Below are positions 18,033-26,275 of a stretch of DNA of 64,000 bases, piece after piece. Under the pieces are notes generated by a model. It searched no databases. It saw only the letters and a program-made list of their open reading frames with translations, and was not told the DNA's origin. A program made the position numbers and the translations under genes. Positions within the stretch are counted from its first letter, which is position 1, and each line of letters begins with the position of its first letter. Source of the DNA: CAYGYG01 sp964354155 (GTDB lineage: Bacteria > Hydrothermota > Tepidihabitantia > SM23-42 > CAYGYG01); the NCBI GenBank assembly GCA_964354155.1, contig CAYGYG010000003.1, forward strand, positions 76,756 to 140,755, written 5' to 3'.

Positions 18033-18431
18033 TCAGTCCTTGATGACCTTGATCCAGACCTCCCGGCGGCGAGGTCCGTCGAATTCACAGAAAAATATGC
18101 CTTGCCATGAGCCAAACGCGATTCGGCCATTCTCGACAAACAGTGTTCTTGAAGAGCCTAAGACACTGGCTTTGACGTGGGCGTCGCTGTTACCTTCGTC
18201 GTGGTCATATGAGAGATTGGCCGGAGCAAGACGCTGGAGTGTGTTCGACACATCGAGACCGACGCTTGGATCGTGATTCTCATTAACCGTTATCGCCGCC
18301 GTGGTGTGGGGGACAAAGATGATGCAGACACCCTCTTGGACTTTGCTCTTCTGAACAACTTCTGAAATTGCGGGTGTTATGTCAACCAACTCACAACGAT
18401 TGTGGGTTTGAAGCTGGATGGTTTCGTACAT
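18033..18431 (-). CDS. yjbQ: YjbQ family protein (UPF0047, secondary thiamine-phosphate synthase-like)
   Basis: 132 residues, single compact domain. Family motifs: VPHTTAAITVNENHDPSV and GSWQGIFFCEFDGPR, the metal-ligand His/Glu-containing segments of YjbQ proteins. E. coli YjbQ shows weak thiamine-phosphate synthase activity; the physiological role is uncertain. ATG 18431 lies eight bases after a TATGAT -10 box, so the mRNA should be leaderless. It is divergent from a glycosyltransferase with back-to-back promoters. Confidence 0.9.
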   Translation of the reverse strand: MYETIQLQTHNRCELVDITPAISEVVQKSKVQEGVCIIFVPHTTAAITVNENHDPSVGLDVSNTLQRLAPANLSYDHDEGNSDAHVKASVLGSSRTLFVENGRIAFGSWQGIFFCEFDGPRRREVWIKVIKD

Positions 18432-18439
18432 CCGACCCC

Positions 18440-18467
18440 ATCATACTCAGATTTCGCCGGATGTCAA
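18440..18467 (-). promoter_or_regulatory. Promoter for yjbQ
   Basis: TTGACA (18462-18467) and TATGAT (18440-18445), 16-bp spacer, eight bases before ATG 18431. Its -35 is two bases from the -35 of the divergent promoter. Confidence 0.7.
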
Positions 18468-18469
18468 GA

Positions 18470-18498
18470 TTGACTTTCGGCATCGGGCCAGCTATAAT
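18470..18498 (+). promoter_or_regulatory. Promoter for the 18505 glycosyltransferase
   Basis: TTGACT (18470-18475) and TATAAT (18493-18498), 17-bp spacer, six bases before ATG 18505. Leaderless mRNA predicted; shows that upstream starts (for example 18418) are wrong. Confidence 0.75.
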
Positions 18499-18504
18499 GA
18501 TTTG

Positions 18505-19626
18505 ATGCGGCTTCTGGTCATCAACTGGCAGGATTGGATGAATCCGCTGGGCGGTGGGGCTGAAGTCTACCTCTACGAAGTTCTCTCCCGACTTGTGCGC
18601 CGAGGTCATCACATCACGCTTCTGGTGTCGAGGCCGCATGGCGCTGAGTCTTATGAGCAGGCTGAGGGTTTTGAGATCTATCGTGTCGGCCGGCGATTGA
18701 ACTTCAATTTCCTCGTCCCCGGCGCGGTCAAGGCTCTGCTTCGTCACCACCACTACGATTTCATAATCGACGATCTGAATAAGATTCCGTTCTATACTCC
18801 GGCTTTTGCGCGGCGCCGTCATTTCGGGCTGATGATGCATCTTTTTCGCAAGGATATCTATCGAGAAGTTGGGTTTTTTCAAGCAAGTTACGTCTACTTG
18901 GCCGAGACGCTCATCGGCGCCTGCTATCGACGCACACCATTCGCGGTTCTTTCCGAAAGCAGTAAGCAAGACTTGGTGCGGCTGGGACTACCCGATGAGA
19001 ACATCAATATTGTCTACTGCGGTATCGATCAAGCCAAGTACCGCCCGGGTCCGGAGGAGAAGGAATCCGGGCTTATTCTCTACGTGGGCCGTTTGAAGCG
19101 GTACAAGTCGGTTCACCACTTGATCAAGGTGGTGCCGCGCCTTGCCCAGCAGCGTCCGGCTCTCAAGGTGATTGTCGCCGGTGACGGTGATGCGCGCGAC
19201 GAATTGGTCCGGCTGGTCCGAGCCGGGAGTCTGGAGCGCTGGGTTGAATTCCGGTTCGGAATATCGGAAGAAGACAAAGTGAGGCTTTACCAGCGCGCGT
19301 GCGTGCTGGTCCAACCTTCAGTCAAGGAAGGGTGGGGTCTGACCGTTATTGAGGCCGGTGCTTGCGGGACCCCGGCGGTGGCCGCGCGTTCACCGGGGCT
19401 CGTGGAGTCGGTGCAGGACGGCGTTACCGGATATCTCTATCCTTACGGCGATTTCGATGCCATGTTCCAGCGGATCAGTCGGTTGCTTGACGACCGCGGA
19501 ACCTGGCAGGCGATGTCACGCGCTTGCCGGGGATGGGCCGCCGAGTTCTCCTGGGACAAGGCGGCACAGAAGCTGGAATCGATTCTCCTCCGGTTGCTGG
19601 CCCAAAGCCAGGGTGGTGTTTCATGA
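18505..19626 (+). CDS. Glycosyltransferase family 4
   Basis: 373 residues starting at ATG 18505, fixed by the promoter six bases upstream. GT-B architecture: acceptor half with WMNPLGGGAEVYLYEVLSRL (N-terminal glycine loop), linker NIVYCGIDQAKYRPG, donor half with ILYVGRLKRYKS and EGWGLTVIEAGACGTPAVA (E-x7-E). It is monocistronic and 6 kb from the polysaccharide locus, so it may act on a different glycan or glycolipid. It is related to PimB/MshA-like transferases but the substrate is unknown. Confidence 0.87.
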   Translation: MRLLVINWQDWMNPLGGGAEVYLYEVLSRLVRRGHHITLLVSRPHGAESYEQAEGFEIYRVGRRLNFNFLVPGAVKALLRHHHYDFIIDDLNKIPFYTPAFARRRHFGLMMHLFRKDIYREVGFFQASYVYLAETLIGACYRRTPFAVLSESSKQDLVRLGLPDENINIVYCGIDQAKYRPGPEEKESGLILYVGRLKRYKSVHHLIKVVPRLAQQRPALKVIVAGDGDARDELVRLVRAGSLERWVEFRFGISEEDKVRLYQRACVLVQPSVKEGWGLTVIEAGACGTPAVAARSPGLVESVQDGVTGYLYPYGDFDAMFQRISRLLDDRGTWQAMSRACRGWAAEFSWDKAAQKLESILLRLLAQSQGGVS

Positions 19627-19631
19627 GTCAG

Positions 19632-19791
19632 TTGACAGCTAGATAACCTTTGTAAGCTCGCGGAGTATTGTCATTGCCATCTGCCTCCCCTAAGGGGCCT
19701 GGACCGGCAGGAGGAGAAGCAATCCCAAATCCCCCTATGTCCCCCTTTACGAAAGGGGGAAGTAAAGGGGGATTGCCCCGCAATGACCGAC
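19632..19791. repeat. MITE-like dispersed repeat, copy 1
   Basis: Matches 48711-48850 over most of its length. It starts with TTGAC, has 8-bp inverted ends GTCATTGC (19670-19677) and GCAATGAC (19780-19787), and contains a two-tier palindrome built on ATCCCCCT and CCCCCTTT/AAAGGGGG arms. It has no ORF of its own. Confidence 0.75.
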
Positions 19792-19828
19792 CTGGAGTTT
19801 ACGCCGTCGGTGGTCATTACCGCTTAAA

Positions 19829-19880
19829 GCTGACGGTGGTTTGATACCACCGTCAGCGCAGTCGCAGGCTTTAGCCTGCG
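19829..19880. repeat. Two adjacent perfect hairpins
   Basis: First hairpin: 12-bp arms GCTGACGGTGGT/ACCACCGTCAGC (19829-19857). Second: CGCAGGCTTTAGCCTGCG (19863-19880), a perfect palindrome that recurs inverted near 25494-25509. Neither is followed by a T-run. Confidence 0.6.
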
Positions 19881-20009
19881 TGATGCTTGGCTTCCGTACC
19901 CTAAAGGGTGCGACTACATTAGACATAAGATCCCCACCTGTGTCCGGTAGGGTGAAGAATCTTGATTTTCACGTCTGTGTCTCCCTAAGGGAGGCAGCAA
20001 TTTTACCCC

Positions 20010-20037
20010 TTGCCAGGCGGGGATTTCTGGATAAAAT
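20010..20037 (+). promoter_or_regulatory. Promoter for the 20044 gene
   Basis: TTGCCA (20010-20015) and TAAAAT (20032-20037), 16-bp spacer, six bases before ATG 20044. Confidence 0.55.
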
Positions 20038-20043
20038 GACGGC

Positions 20044-20961
20044 ATGATTGGGCACCTGGAGAACATCGAAAAGATCCTCGGTTATACCCTTGAACAGATA
20101 AGACCAGAGACCCTCGTCAACACCCTCTACGAGAAGAGCAATCGTCTGGTCGAAGCCCACGCAACGCACCGGGACGTCGAGAATTTCATATCGTACTTCA
20201 AGTTCTTGCTCTCCTCGCCGGTGGTGCCCAAACAGCCGGTGATCGATGACAAGCTGATGCGATATTTCGTGAATCGAACTTACGCCGGCTTCGATGAAGA
20301 GACAAAACGCCAGCGGGTAAAGAAGATCGGCGATTATTTGCGTGAGAAACTTGGTGCGGGAACGGAAATACACGACCGGAGTCTGGGCCGGCTCGAGAAG
20401 ATTCTAAAGGAGGACTCACGGGCCACCTTCGAAAAGGTCCGAGACCGGATTCTTATCGCAACGATGCTAAAATGGCTGCAGGGGCCGCTCCAGCAGCACT
20501 TGACGAAGGAACTTATCGACTATGTGGTTTTCATCGCGACGAGTTTCGGGCAATATGAGGCCAAGCGGGTGCTGAATGTTGAAAAAATTGCCCACCGCGT
20601 GGCCAAGCTCGATGCGGCGGCAATCGCTGACGCCTATGCGGACTTTGAGATCGCGGTGATGGAGGCGATTGATGATATCCGTAAGGCGCGGAGCAAATTG
20701 ACCAAAGGCGGCAGCGGGCGGGATACCTTCCGGGTAGTCTTCGACAGCCTCGACCATCTCATCAAATGCGGGGGCAAGAAGGACCCGAACGATATTTCGC
20801 TCTTCAAAGACAAGCTACTGGTTTCGACGACCCTGATCTACCTGCAGGACGAACTGGTGGAAAAGGACGTTGAGGTGAAAAATCTTATTCAGCTCTTCGT
20901 CGCGCTTTACTACCAGTTCCGCGACAAGCGGCCTCCAGTTGAAACCGCGCGCGGAAGTTGA
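20044..20961 (+). CDS. Uncharacterised helical protein
   Basis: 305 residues with no signal peptide or membrane helix and predicted to be almost entirely helical. I do not recognise the family. It has two tandem-looking helical segments (for example YFKFLLSSPVVPKQPVID and LDHLIKCGGKKDPNDIS, each followed by a block ending in a charged helix). The start at ATG 20044 is set by the promoter six bases upstream. The last 77 bases overlap the convergent lyase gene tail to tail, so expression of one could interfere with the other. Cytoplasmic location inferred; function unknown. Confidence 0.72.
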   Translation: MIGHLENIEKILGYTLEQIRPETLVNTLYEKSNRLVEAHATHRDVENFISYFKFLLSSPVVPKQPVIDDKLMRYFVNRTYAGFDEETKRQRVKKIGDYLREKLGAGTEIHDRSLGRLEKILKEDSRATFEKVRDRILIATMLKWLQGPLQQHLTKELIDYVVFIATSFGQYEAKRVLNVEKIAHRVAKLDAAAIADAYADFEIAVMEAIDDIRKARSKLTKGGSGRDTFRVVFDSLDHLIKCGGKKDPNDISLFKDKLLVSTTLIYLQDELVEKDVEVKNLIQLFVALYYQFRDKRPPVETARGS

Positions 20962-22186
20962 AGAAGGACCGGGGTTGGTAGATCAACTTCAAGACCGGCA
21001 ATTTCCGCTTGCGGTAGACTTGACCGACGGTGGCCGCAACGAAGCTTAGGTGCTCATTCGTGTAGACCCTCCTCGGCAGCGCGAGCCTGAAATCATCACC
21101 GAAAACACCGCCCCGTATTCCTCCTTCGCGATAGGCCGCCGCGGCCAGGGCAAAAGCCGGGTACGGCACACGTAACCGGGCGGTCTTGATAACCAGGGCA
21201 TGCCCGCCGAATGGTTCAAACACCGGTAGCCCGTTCCGCTTGAGCGAAGTCCCGAGAAAACGGACTTGCGCGAGCCGATGGCGGAGATATTCGTCGTCAA
21301 CCGCCTCGATCAAGCCCCGAGCCATTGCCGCCAGGTCGCGTCCGGCCAGACCGCCGTGACTCGGGAATCCTTCACAAAGCAACACCTTTTCATTGAGTGC
21401 TTCATACAGCTTCTTGCTCCGCAGTCCGATAAAACCGCCCGCGTTGGCCAGCCCGTCTTTCTTGCTGCTCAAGTAGATGATGTCGGCCTGGTCGAAAATC
21501 TTTCGAGCAACTGATGCGGCCGGCGCAGCCAGATTAAGACGCTCTTTGTTCAAGTATGCATTTTCGGCAAAACGGCATGCATCGATAATAAGCAACGCCC
21601 CGAATTTCTTTGCGAGTCTTGATGCCTGGCTGATGTTCTCAAGGCTGACCGGCTGACCACCGTTCGCATTGCTGGTTGCGGTGATCAACACCGAATTGAT
21701 CTGTCCGGTCTTGAGGAGTTTTTCGAGCCGGTCCAGGTCGATATTGCCCGGAAATCGGCGGTCGGCGTGCGGAATCGAGTAGGTGAGTGCCCTCGCCGCC
21801 CTGATGTTGGCCTCCGTCGTTTCAAAGAAGCTGTTGCCCAAAACCATATCATGCGGGGCCAGAAGCTGCTCGAACAGGATATGTTCGGCGGCGCGACCCT
21901 GATGGACCGGAACGATGAACAAGAAGCCGGTCAGCTTTCTTGCGACGGCCCGCAGTTCGTCGTACGATTCCTGGAACGCGAAGGCTTCGGACGCCTGCTG
22001 CAGGCAAGCCCATTGGTCCGAACTCATTGCCGCGGTACCGCTGTCCGAGATAAGGTCAATGGCGACGGCGCGGGCTGGCAGCAGGAAAGGGTTATAGTAG
22101 GCCTTGCGCAGCACGCGTGCCCGCTCGGCGCGGTCGAGCGAATTGATCCGTTCGATCACCTTGATACGGTATGGTTCGAATTCCAT
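20885..22186 (-). CDS. Tryptophanase / tyrosine phenol-lyase-like beta-eliminating lyase
   Basis: 433 residues from ATG 22186 (MEFEPYRIKVIERI), aligning with the TnaA/Tpl N-terminus. PLP fold type I with VPVHQGRAAEHILFE, SNANGGQPVSL, IIDACRFAENAYL and the Lys in LSSKKDGLANAGGFIG. Family members cleave Trp or Tyr, or related amino acids, by beta-elimination; the residues fixing substrate choice cannot be judged here. It is shorter than TnaA (471) mainly in loops. It follows the radical SAM gene by seven bases and is surely co-transcribed with it. The C-terminal 15-20 residues run into the convergent neighbour and look non-conserved. Confidence 0.85.
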   Translation of the reverse strand: MEFEPYRIKVIERINSLDRAERARVLRKAYYNPFLLPARAVAIDLISDSGTAAMSSDQWACLQQASEAFAFQESYDELRAVARKLTGFLFIVPVHQGRAAEHILFEQLLAPHDMVLGNSFFETTEANIRAARALTYSIPHADRRFPGNIDLDRLEKLLKTGQINSVLITATSNANGGQPVSLENISQASRLAKKFGALLIIDACRFAENAYLNKERLNLAAPAASVARKIFDQADIIYLSSKKDGLANAGGFIGLRSKKLYEALNEKVLLCEGFPSHGGLAGRDLAAMARGLIEAVDDEYLRHRLAQVRFLGTSLKRNGLPVFEPFGGHALVIKTARLRVPYPAFALAAAAYREGGIRGGVFGDDFRLALPRRVYTNEHLSFVAATVGQVYRKRKLPVLKLIYQPRSFFNFRARFQLEAACRGTGSKARRRAE

Positions 22187-22193
22187 AGTAGTT

Positions 22194-22940
22194 CTACCGT
22201 CCAAAAGGCTTGATTCTCACGCCGGTAAAGCTCTGGCCCTGCCGGGCAATCTCGCGGAGTTGCTCGATTCCAACGCGACGGAGATCCGACCGGTCGGTCG
22301 GTCGGTCGAGTGAATAAACCTGGGCAAGCCTGGGTTTCAGCATCTTGATAGCGTCATACCACGCGGCCAGGGCGGGCTTGTCGCAATTACCCGGCGAGTT
22401 TTCAAAAAAGCATGTCTGGGTATAGAGCGGAGCCTGCAGCTTGATGCATTTCAAATGGTCCTTGAGCGGCAGGGAATCGGCGGGCTGATTGATGCGCTGG
22501 AATAAGGCATCATTGCCGGCATCGAGCTTGACGATGACTTTGTCGATTTGTCTCAATGCTTCACGTTTCTTGATGTTGCGAAATCCAGTCCCGTTGGTCA
22601 GGAGGGCAATAGGGACGTGGGGCATGATGACATCGCGCATTTTCTTGATACTGTCAACAATGACACTGAATTTTGGATGCAAAGTCGGTTCGCCGTTACC
22701 CGAAAACGTGATGTGGTCGATTTCAGGCTCACGTCCGATGACTTCCTCGACTTGGTCGATAATATCGCGGGCATCAGGGAAATCCTTGGTCGGCGAGCGG
22801 TCCGTGCCGTACTGGCAGTAAACGCAATTGAAATTGCAGATTTTCGTTCCGAGGGGCAGCAGATTGACGCCGAGCGAGCGCCCCAATCGGCGGGAGAGAA
22901 CCGGGCCGTAGACAACGCTTGACTGGAGGGGGATGGTCAT
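22194..22940 (-). CDS. Radical SAM protein (COG0731-like)
   Basis: 248 residues with the cluster-binding CNFNCVYC (Cys35, Cys39, Cys42; CxxxCxxC), preceded by GPVLSRRLGRSLGVNLLP, a signature of the COG0731 Fe-S oxidoreductase group distantly related to wybutosine enzyme TYW1. FSGNGEPTLHPKF supplies the SAM-binding GGEP-like motif. Reaction unknown. First gene of a two-gene operon with the tryptophanase-like lyase, which hints at a shared amino-acid-derived substrate (inference). A weak TTGATT/TAATAT promoter ends six bases before ATG 22940. Confidence 0.83.
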   Translation of the reverse strand: MTIPLQSSVVYGPVLSRRLGRSLGVNLLPLGTKICNFNCVYCQYGTDRSPTKDFPDARDIIDQVEEVIGREPEIDHITFSGNGEPTLHPKFSVIVDSIKKMRDVIMPHVPIALLTNGTGFRNIKKREALRQIDKVIVKLDAGNDALFQRINQPADSLPLKDHLKCIKLQAPLYTQTCFFENSPGNCDKPALAAWYDAIKMLKPRLAQVYSLDRPTDRSDLRRVGIEQLREIARQGQSFTGVRIKPFGR

Positions 22941-22946
22941 CAGGGA

Positions 22947-22974
22947 ATATTATCAAGGTGTGGCAAAAAATCAA
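22947..22974 (-). promoter_or_regulatory. Probable promoter for the radical SAM-lyase operon
   Basis: TTGATT (22969-22974) and TAATAT (22947-22952), 16-bp spacer, six bases before ATG 22940. Weaker match than the others but the same geometry. Confidence 0.4.
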
Positions 22975-23010
22975 GAGGAATATTCGTAGACCGAGATCCT
23001 GGGGCGATTC

Positions 23011-23038
23011 TTGACAAGGCCGGCAAAATCCGTATGAT
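23011..23038 (+). promoter_or_regulatory. Promoter for the YfhO-like gene
   Basis: TTGACA (23011-23016) and TATGAT (23033-23038), 16-bp spacer. A TTG codon at 23038 falls in the -10 box and cannot be the start; ATG 23056 would have a leader of about 11 bases. Confidence 0.6.
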
Positions 23039-23055
23039 TGAGCCAGCGGCAGCCT

Positions 23056-25245
23056 ATGCAACACCTGAAAAAAGATTACCCGATGCTCCTTGTTATCCTA
23101 TGTCTGGTCTTGCTTTATGAACCGAAAATCACACTCAATCGCGGACTCCACATCACCGATGACATATTCGCCAGCGATTTGATGAATGACCGCTATCCGG
23201 TGCGAGTCGAGCTCCAGCGTGCGCTTTGGCTGAATCAACTTCCTCTCTGGACGCCGCTCATCTACACCGGATTTCCGCTGCAGGCAAACCCGGAGTCGGG
23301 CATTACCTATCCGGTCAACATCATTCTTTTCAAGATTTTCAGTCCGGCGCGGGCTCTGAATCTTTCCATTCTTATTAAATTCCTGCTGGCGGCGCTCTTT
23401 ATGTTCTACTACCTTCGGGCGCTGGGCATGGACCGGCCGAGCAGTCTGTGCGCGGCGATTGCCTTCAGCTGGTGCGGTTTCTTTGTCGCGCACCTCAAGC
23501 ACCTTAACATGCATGACGCCGGCATCTGGGTGCCGCTGATGCTCCTGCTGATCGAGAAGTATCACACCAGCCGCCGAGGTTACTGGCTGTGCCTGGTCTC
23601 GGCGGTGGTTGGACTGCAGATCCTAGGCGGGCATCCGCAGATTTCATACTACACGGTTCTCTTCATTGCCGTCTATTTTCTCTGGCGCGAGTTGCCCGGC
23701 AAGGCCGGATGGCGGCACAGAATGAAGACGGTGGGCTATCTTGTTGCGGTCGTCGCTGGCGGGGTCGGCGCCGGAATGGTCCAACTACTGCCAGGTCTTG
23801 AGCTCGCCGGGCTTTCGGAGCGGGGCGGCGGTGTGAGCTATCAGTTTGCCAATCAGTATCCGTACTATGTGCCTGACTTGCTGACCTTCGTTTATCCTTA
23901 TGTCAACGGGGATCCGGGCCGCGCCAGCTATGCAGCGCCGGGCATTTTCTGGGAAGACTACGGTTATGTGGGTCTGCTCCCGCTTTTCTTTGCATTTTGC
24001 GGTATCATCTTAACCATCCGACACGACCGGCGCACCAGGTTTTTCGCCGCGGTACTGGGGTCGTCGCTTATCCTGATGCTGGGTGACCGGGTGCTTCTCT
24101 ACAAAGTTCTCTTCTACGTGATGCCCGGCATGAACTTCTTTCGGTTCTCGACCCGTTTTATTCTCTTCGTTGATTTGGCCCTGGCGGTGTTGGCCGCTAT
24201 CGGCTTGGCGCATTGTCTAAAGAAACGCGCCCGGTGGGCGTACGCCCTGGTAATCATACTCACTATTGCCGACCTGCACATCATGCAGCGCCGACAGAAT
24301 CCGATCGTCGATCGCGGGAAATGGGAAGAGATCCCCGCAACGGCCCGGATCCTCCAACAAGATACGTCGCTGTTTCGGGTCTTCTCGATCGGCTCAACTG
24401 AATCGCACAAGACAGCCTACGGCCGTGCCCGAGGCTGGGAAGGGGATCTAACCCCTTATATCGACCAGCGCGAGGTGCTCCAACCCTCTTCCAACATGCT
24501 CTACGGAATCAGCAGCGCCGACGGCTACATCAATCTTGTTCCCGGCCACCTGGTACGCATGTGGGGCAATGAGAAGCAGCGGGGCGTGATTCAGCAGACG
24601 GCCGGGCTTGCGCCGGACGGCCGGAGCCTGATCGTCACCGAAGCCTTCTTCAACCTGCTCAAGGCGTTCAACGTAAAATACCTCATTTCAATCTGGCCCA
24701 TCAGCCATCAAGAGTTGACACTGCTCGGTTTCAACCTCGGGGTGTTTCTCTATCGGTACGAGAAGAGCGGGCCGCGGGCATTCCTTGTGCCGGACGCGGT
24801 CTATCTTGACGACCGCGCCGCGGCGACAATGCTTGCCCAGGGTGGAATTGACTTGAGCCGGTTCGTCGTCATCAGCGAACCGGTGCCCGGTCACGGCGGC
24901 GGGGAGCGGACCTTGACCGATGTTGGCAAGGTCAACCTAAAGTCGTACGGCCCGAACCGAGTCGAAATGGAGGTCGTCGCGCAGCGCGACGGATGGCTGG
25001 TTCTGAGCGACACCTATTACCCGGGATGGCAGGGGGTCGTGGACGGGGCACCGGTCCGGGTTTTTCGGGCCAACCTGTGTGCTCGTGCCCTGCCGGTCAC
25101 CGCCGGAACGCACTCGGTCGTCTTCAACTACGAACCACGCGCCTTCAAAACGGGCCTCGTTATTACGCTCGGTTCTTTGCTGGTCATTGCGCTCACCGCG
25201 TGTCTTGCGGGGAGGAAGCGCCGAACCAGAGCGAACGGACATTAA
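23056..25245 (+). CDS. YfhO-like multi-span membrane protein
   Basis: 729 residues from ATG 23056. About twelve to fourteen hydrophobic segments fill residues 5-410, with the YfhO-type motif LPLWTPLIYTGFPLQANPESG in the first external loop. A soluble external domain follows (about 430-690, with LSDTYYPGWQGVVDG, the conserved YfhO C-terminal motif), then a last helix. The Lys/Arg-rich end is cytoplasmic. The family belongs to the GT-C-like membrane glycosyltransferases; Bacillus YfhO is needed for glycosylating lipoteichoic acid. Substrate here is unknown. A paralog lies at 59001-61418. Confidence 0.83.
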   Translation: MQHLKKDYPMLLVILCLVLLYEPKITLNRGLHITDDIFASDLMNDRYPVRVELQRALWLNQLPLWTPLIYTGFPLQANPESGITYPVNIILFKIFSPARALNLSILIKFLLAALFMFYYLRALGMDRPSSLCAAIAFSWCGFFVAHLKHLNMHDAGIWVPLMLLLIEKYHTSRRGYWLCLVSAVVGLQILGGHPQISYYTVLFIAVYFLWRELPGKAGWRHRMKTVGYLVAVVAGGVGAGMVQLLPGLELAGLSERGGGVSYQFANQYPYYVPDLLTFVYPYVNGDPGRASYAAPGIFWEDYGYVGLLPLFFAFCGIILTIRHDRRTRFFAAVLGSSLILMLGDRVLLYKVLFYVMPGMNFFRFSTRFILFVDLALAVLAAIGLAHCLKKRARWAYALVIILTIADLHIMQRRQNPIVDRGKWEEIPATARILQQDTSLFRVFSIGSTESHKTAYGRARGWEGDLTPYIDQREVLQPSSNMLYGISSADGYINLVPGHLVRMWGNEKQRGVIQQTAGLAPDGRSLIVTEAFFNLLKAFNVKYLISIWPISHQELTLLGFNLGVFLYRYEKSGPRAFLVPDAVYLDDRAAATMLAQGGIDLSRFVVISEPVPGHGGGERTLTDVGKVNLKSYGPNRVEMEVVAQRDGWLVLSDTYYPGWQGVVDGAPVRVFRANLCARALPVTAGTHSVVFNYEPRAFKTGLVITLGSLLVIALTACLAGRKRRTRANGH

Positions 25246-25825
25246 CCCCGCGGCTCATCCGCATCAACACTCCCGGTTTGTAATAGGTAAGCTTTTCTAA
25301 AAATGGCGTATCGCCCCTCTTGATTCCCTCCCCCTTGCCGAAGGTCTCTGTCTCACGCCGAGTGTTCCGTCTCGTCTCGAGAGAGACACGGGGCGGAGTT
25401 TCGTATAACCCTGTGGGAGCGACATCAATGTCGCGATGCGTAGCGCCGGGTTTTATACCCGGCCCGGGTCTGGTCACTCTGAGTGGGAATCACGCAGGCT
25501 AAAGCCTGCGACTACAGGGTGCGCTTCTCCGTCTGAGTTGTAGCGCCGGCCGGAGGTCTCGAGTCTCCGAGAGGATTTTATACCCGGCCGGAGTCGGCGA
25601 GATATAAAATCCCGCCCTACGAATGAATCAGAGGCCGAAGGTCTCAAACAATTCTCGTAGCGTCGGGTCTTGTGCCCAACCAGGCGAAGGTCTCGAACGA
25701 AGAGAGAGAACGGGAGGGGAATAGTGACTTATGCTTCTGATTTTTTTGGAATAGCTAAGCGGTTGCTCCGGTTTTGAAAAACGATTGACCTTTCATCAAT
25801 ATAGAATAGAATATGACGCAAGGAC
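25246..25825. other. 580-base intergenic region of short palindromic repeats
   Basis: No supported gene. It holds three copies of a gtagcg-cgggt-ttata/gtgcccggcc phrase (about 25439, 25541 and 25657), each able to form a small hairpin, a GCAGGCTAAAGCCTGC palindrome (25494-25509, inverted match at 19864-19879), four gaaggtctc/ggaggtctc motifs and a CGACATCAATGTCG palindrome near 25421. The smpB promoter lies at its right end. Confidence 0.55.
25785..25812 (+). promoter_or_regulatory. Promoter of the smpB operon
   Basis: TTGACC (25785-25790) and TAGAAT (25807-25812), 16-bp spacer. ATG 25826 lies 13 bases beyond the -10, giving a leader of only about six bases. Confidence 0.5.
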
Positions 25826-26275
25826 ATGAACATCGTTGCAACCAACCGCAAGGCCTACCGGGACTACGACATCTTCGAGGAATTTGACGCCGGACTGGTG
25901 CTCAAAGGATGCGAAGTCAAGTCGTTGCGCGACGGCGGCATTATGCTCTCGGACGGCTACGGCCAGGTCAAAGACGGCGAAGTATTCCTTTTTAACGTCC
26001 ACATCAGCCCCTACAAAGAAGGCAGTATCTACAATCCTGATCCCAAGCGGGTCCGCAAGCTGCTGTTGAAGAAGAGCGAAATCAGTAAGCTTTATGGCAA
26101 GGCTCAGCAGAAGGGGTACACGATAGTGCCGCTCAAGGTCTATTTCAGCGACCGAGGGCAGGCGAAGATAGTCATCGGCCTGGCCCGGGGACGCCGGGCT
26201 TATGACAAGAAGCAGAAGATTCTGAAAGCAGAGATGAAGCGCGAATTGCTCAGGACGAAGAAAGTAGTAAGATGA
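25826..26275 (+). CDS. smpB: SsrA-binding protein SmpB
   Basis: 149 residues, normal length. SmpB binds tmRNA and the ribosome to rescue stalled translation. Seen: start NIVATNRKAYRDYDI, FDAGLVLKGCEVKSLRDGG, FLFNVHISPYKEGS, RKLLLKKSEISKLYGK and the basic tail RAYDKKQKILKAEMKRE, which is the helix that enters the mRNA channel. ATG 25826 is used because upstream ATGs are out of frame. First gene of a six-gene operon; its stop overlaps the amidase start as ATGA. Confidence 0.96.
   Translation: MNIVATNRKAYRDYDIFEEFDAGLVLKGCEVKSLRDGGIMLSDGYGQVKDGEVFLFNVHISPYKEGSIYNPDPKRVRKLLLKKSEISKLYGKAQQKGYTIVPLKVYFSDRGQAKIVIGLARGRRAYDKKQKILKAEMKRELLRTKKVVR

Larger units (their letters stand above)
19627..20043. 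other. Intergenic region of palindromic repeats
   Basis: 417 bases between the GT4 gene and the helical protein. It contains the MITE-like element at 19632-19791, two hairpins at 19829-19880, a ccctaaaggg phrase near 19908 and the promoter at 20010-20037. No coding region is supported. Confidence 0.6.

Noticed and set aside
25246..25825. Small ORFs of 60-96 codons in the repeat-rich gap
   Set aside because: They cross palindromic repeats, have no ribosome site and show no family resemblance.
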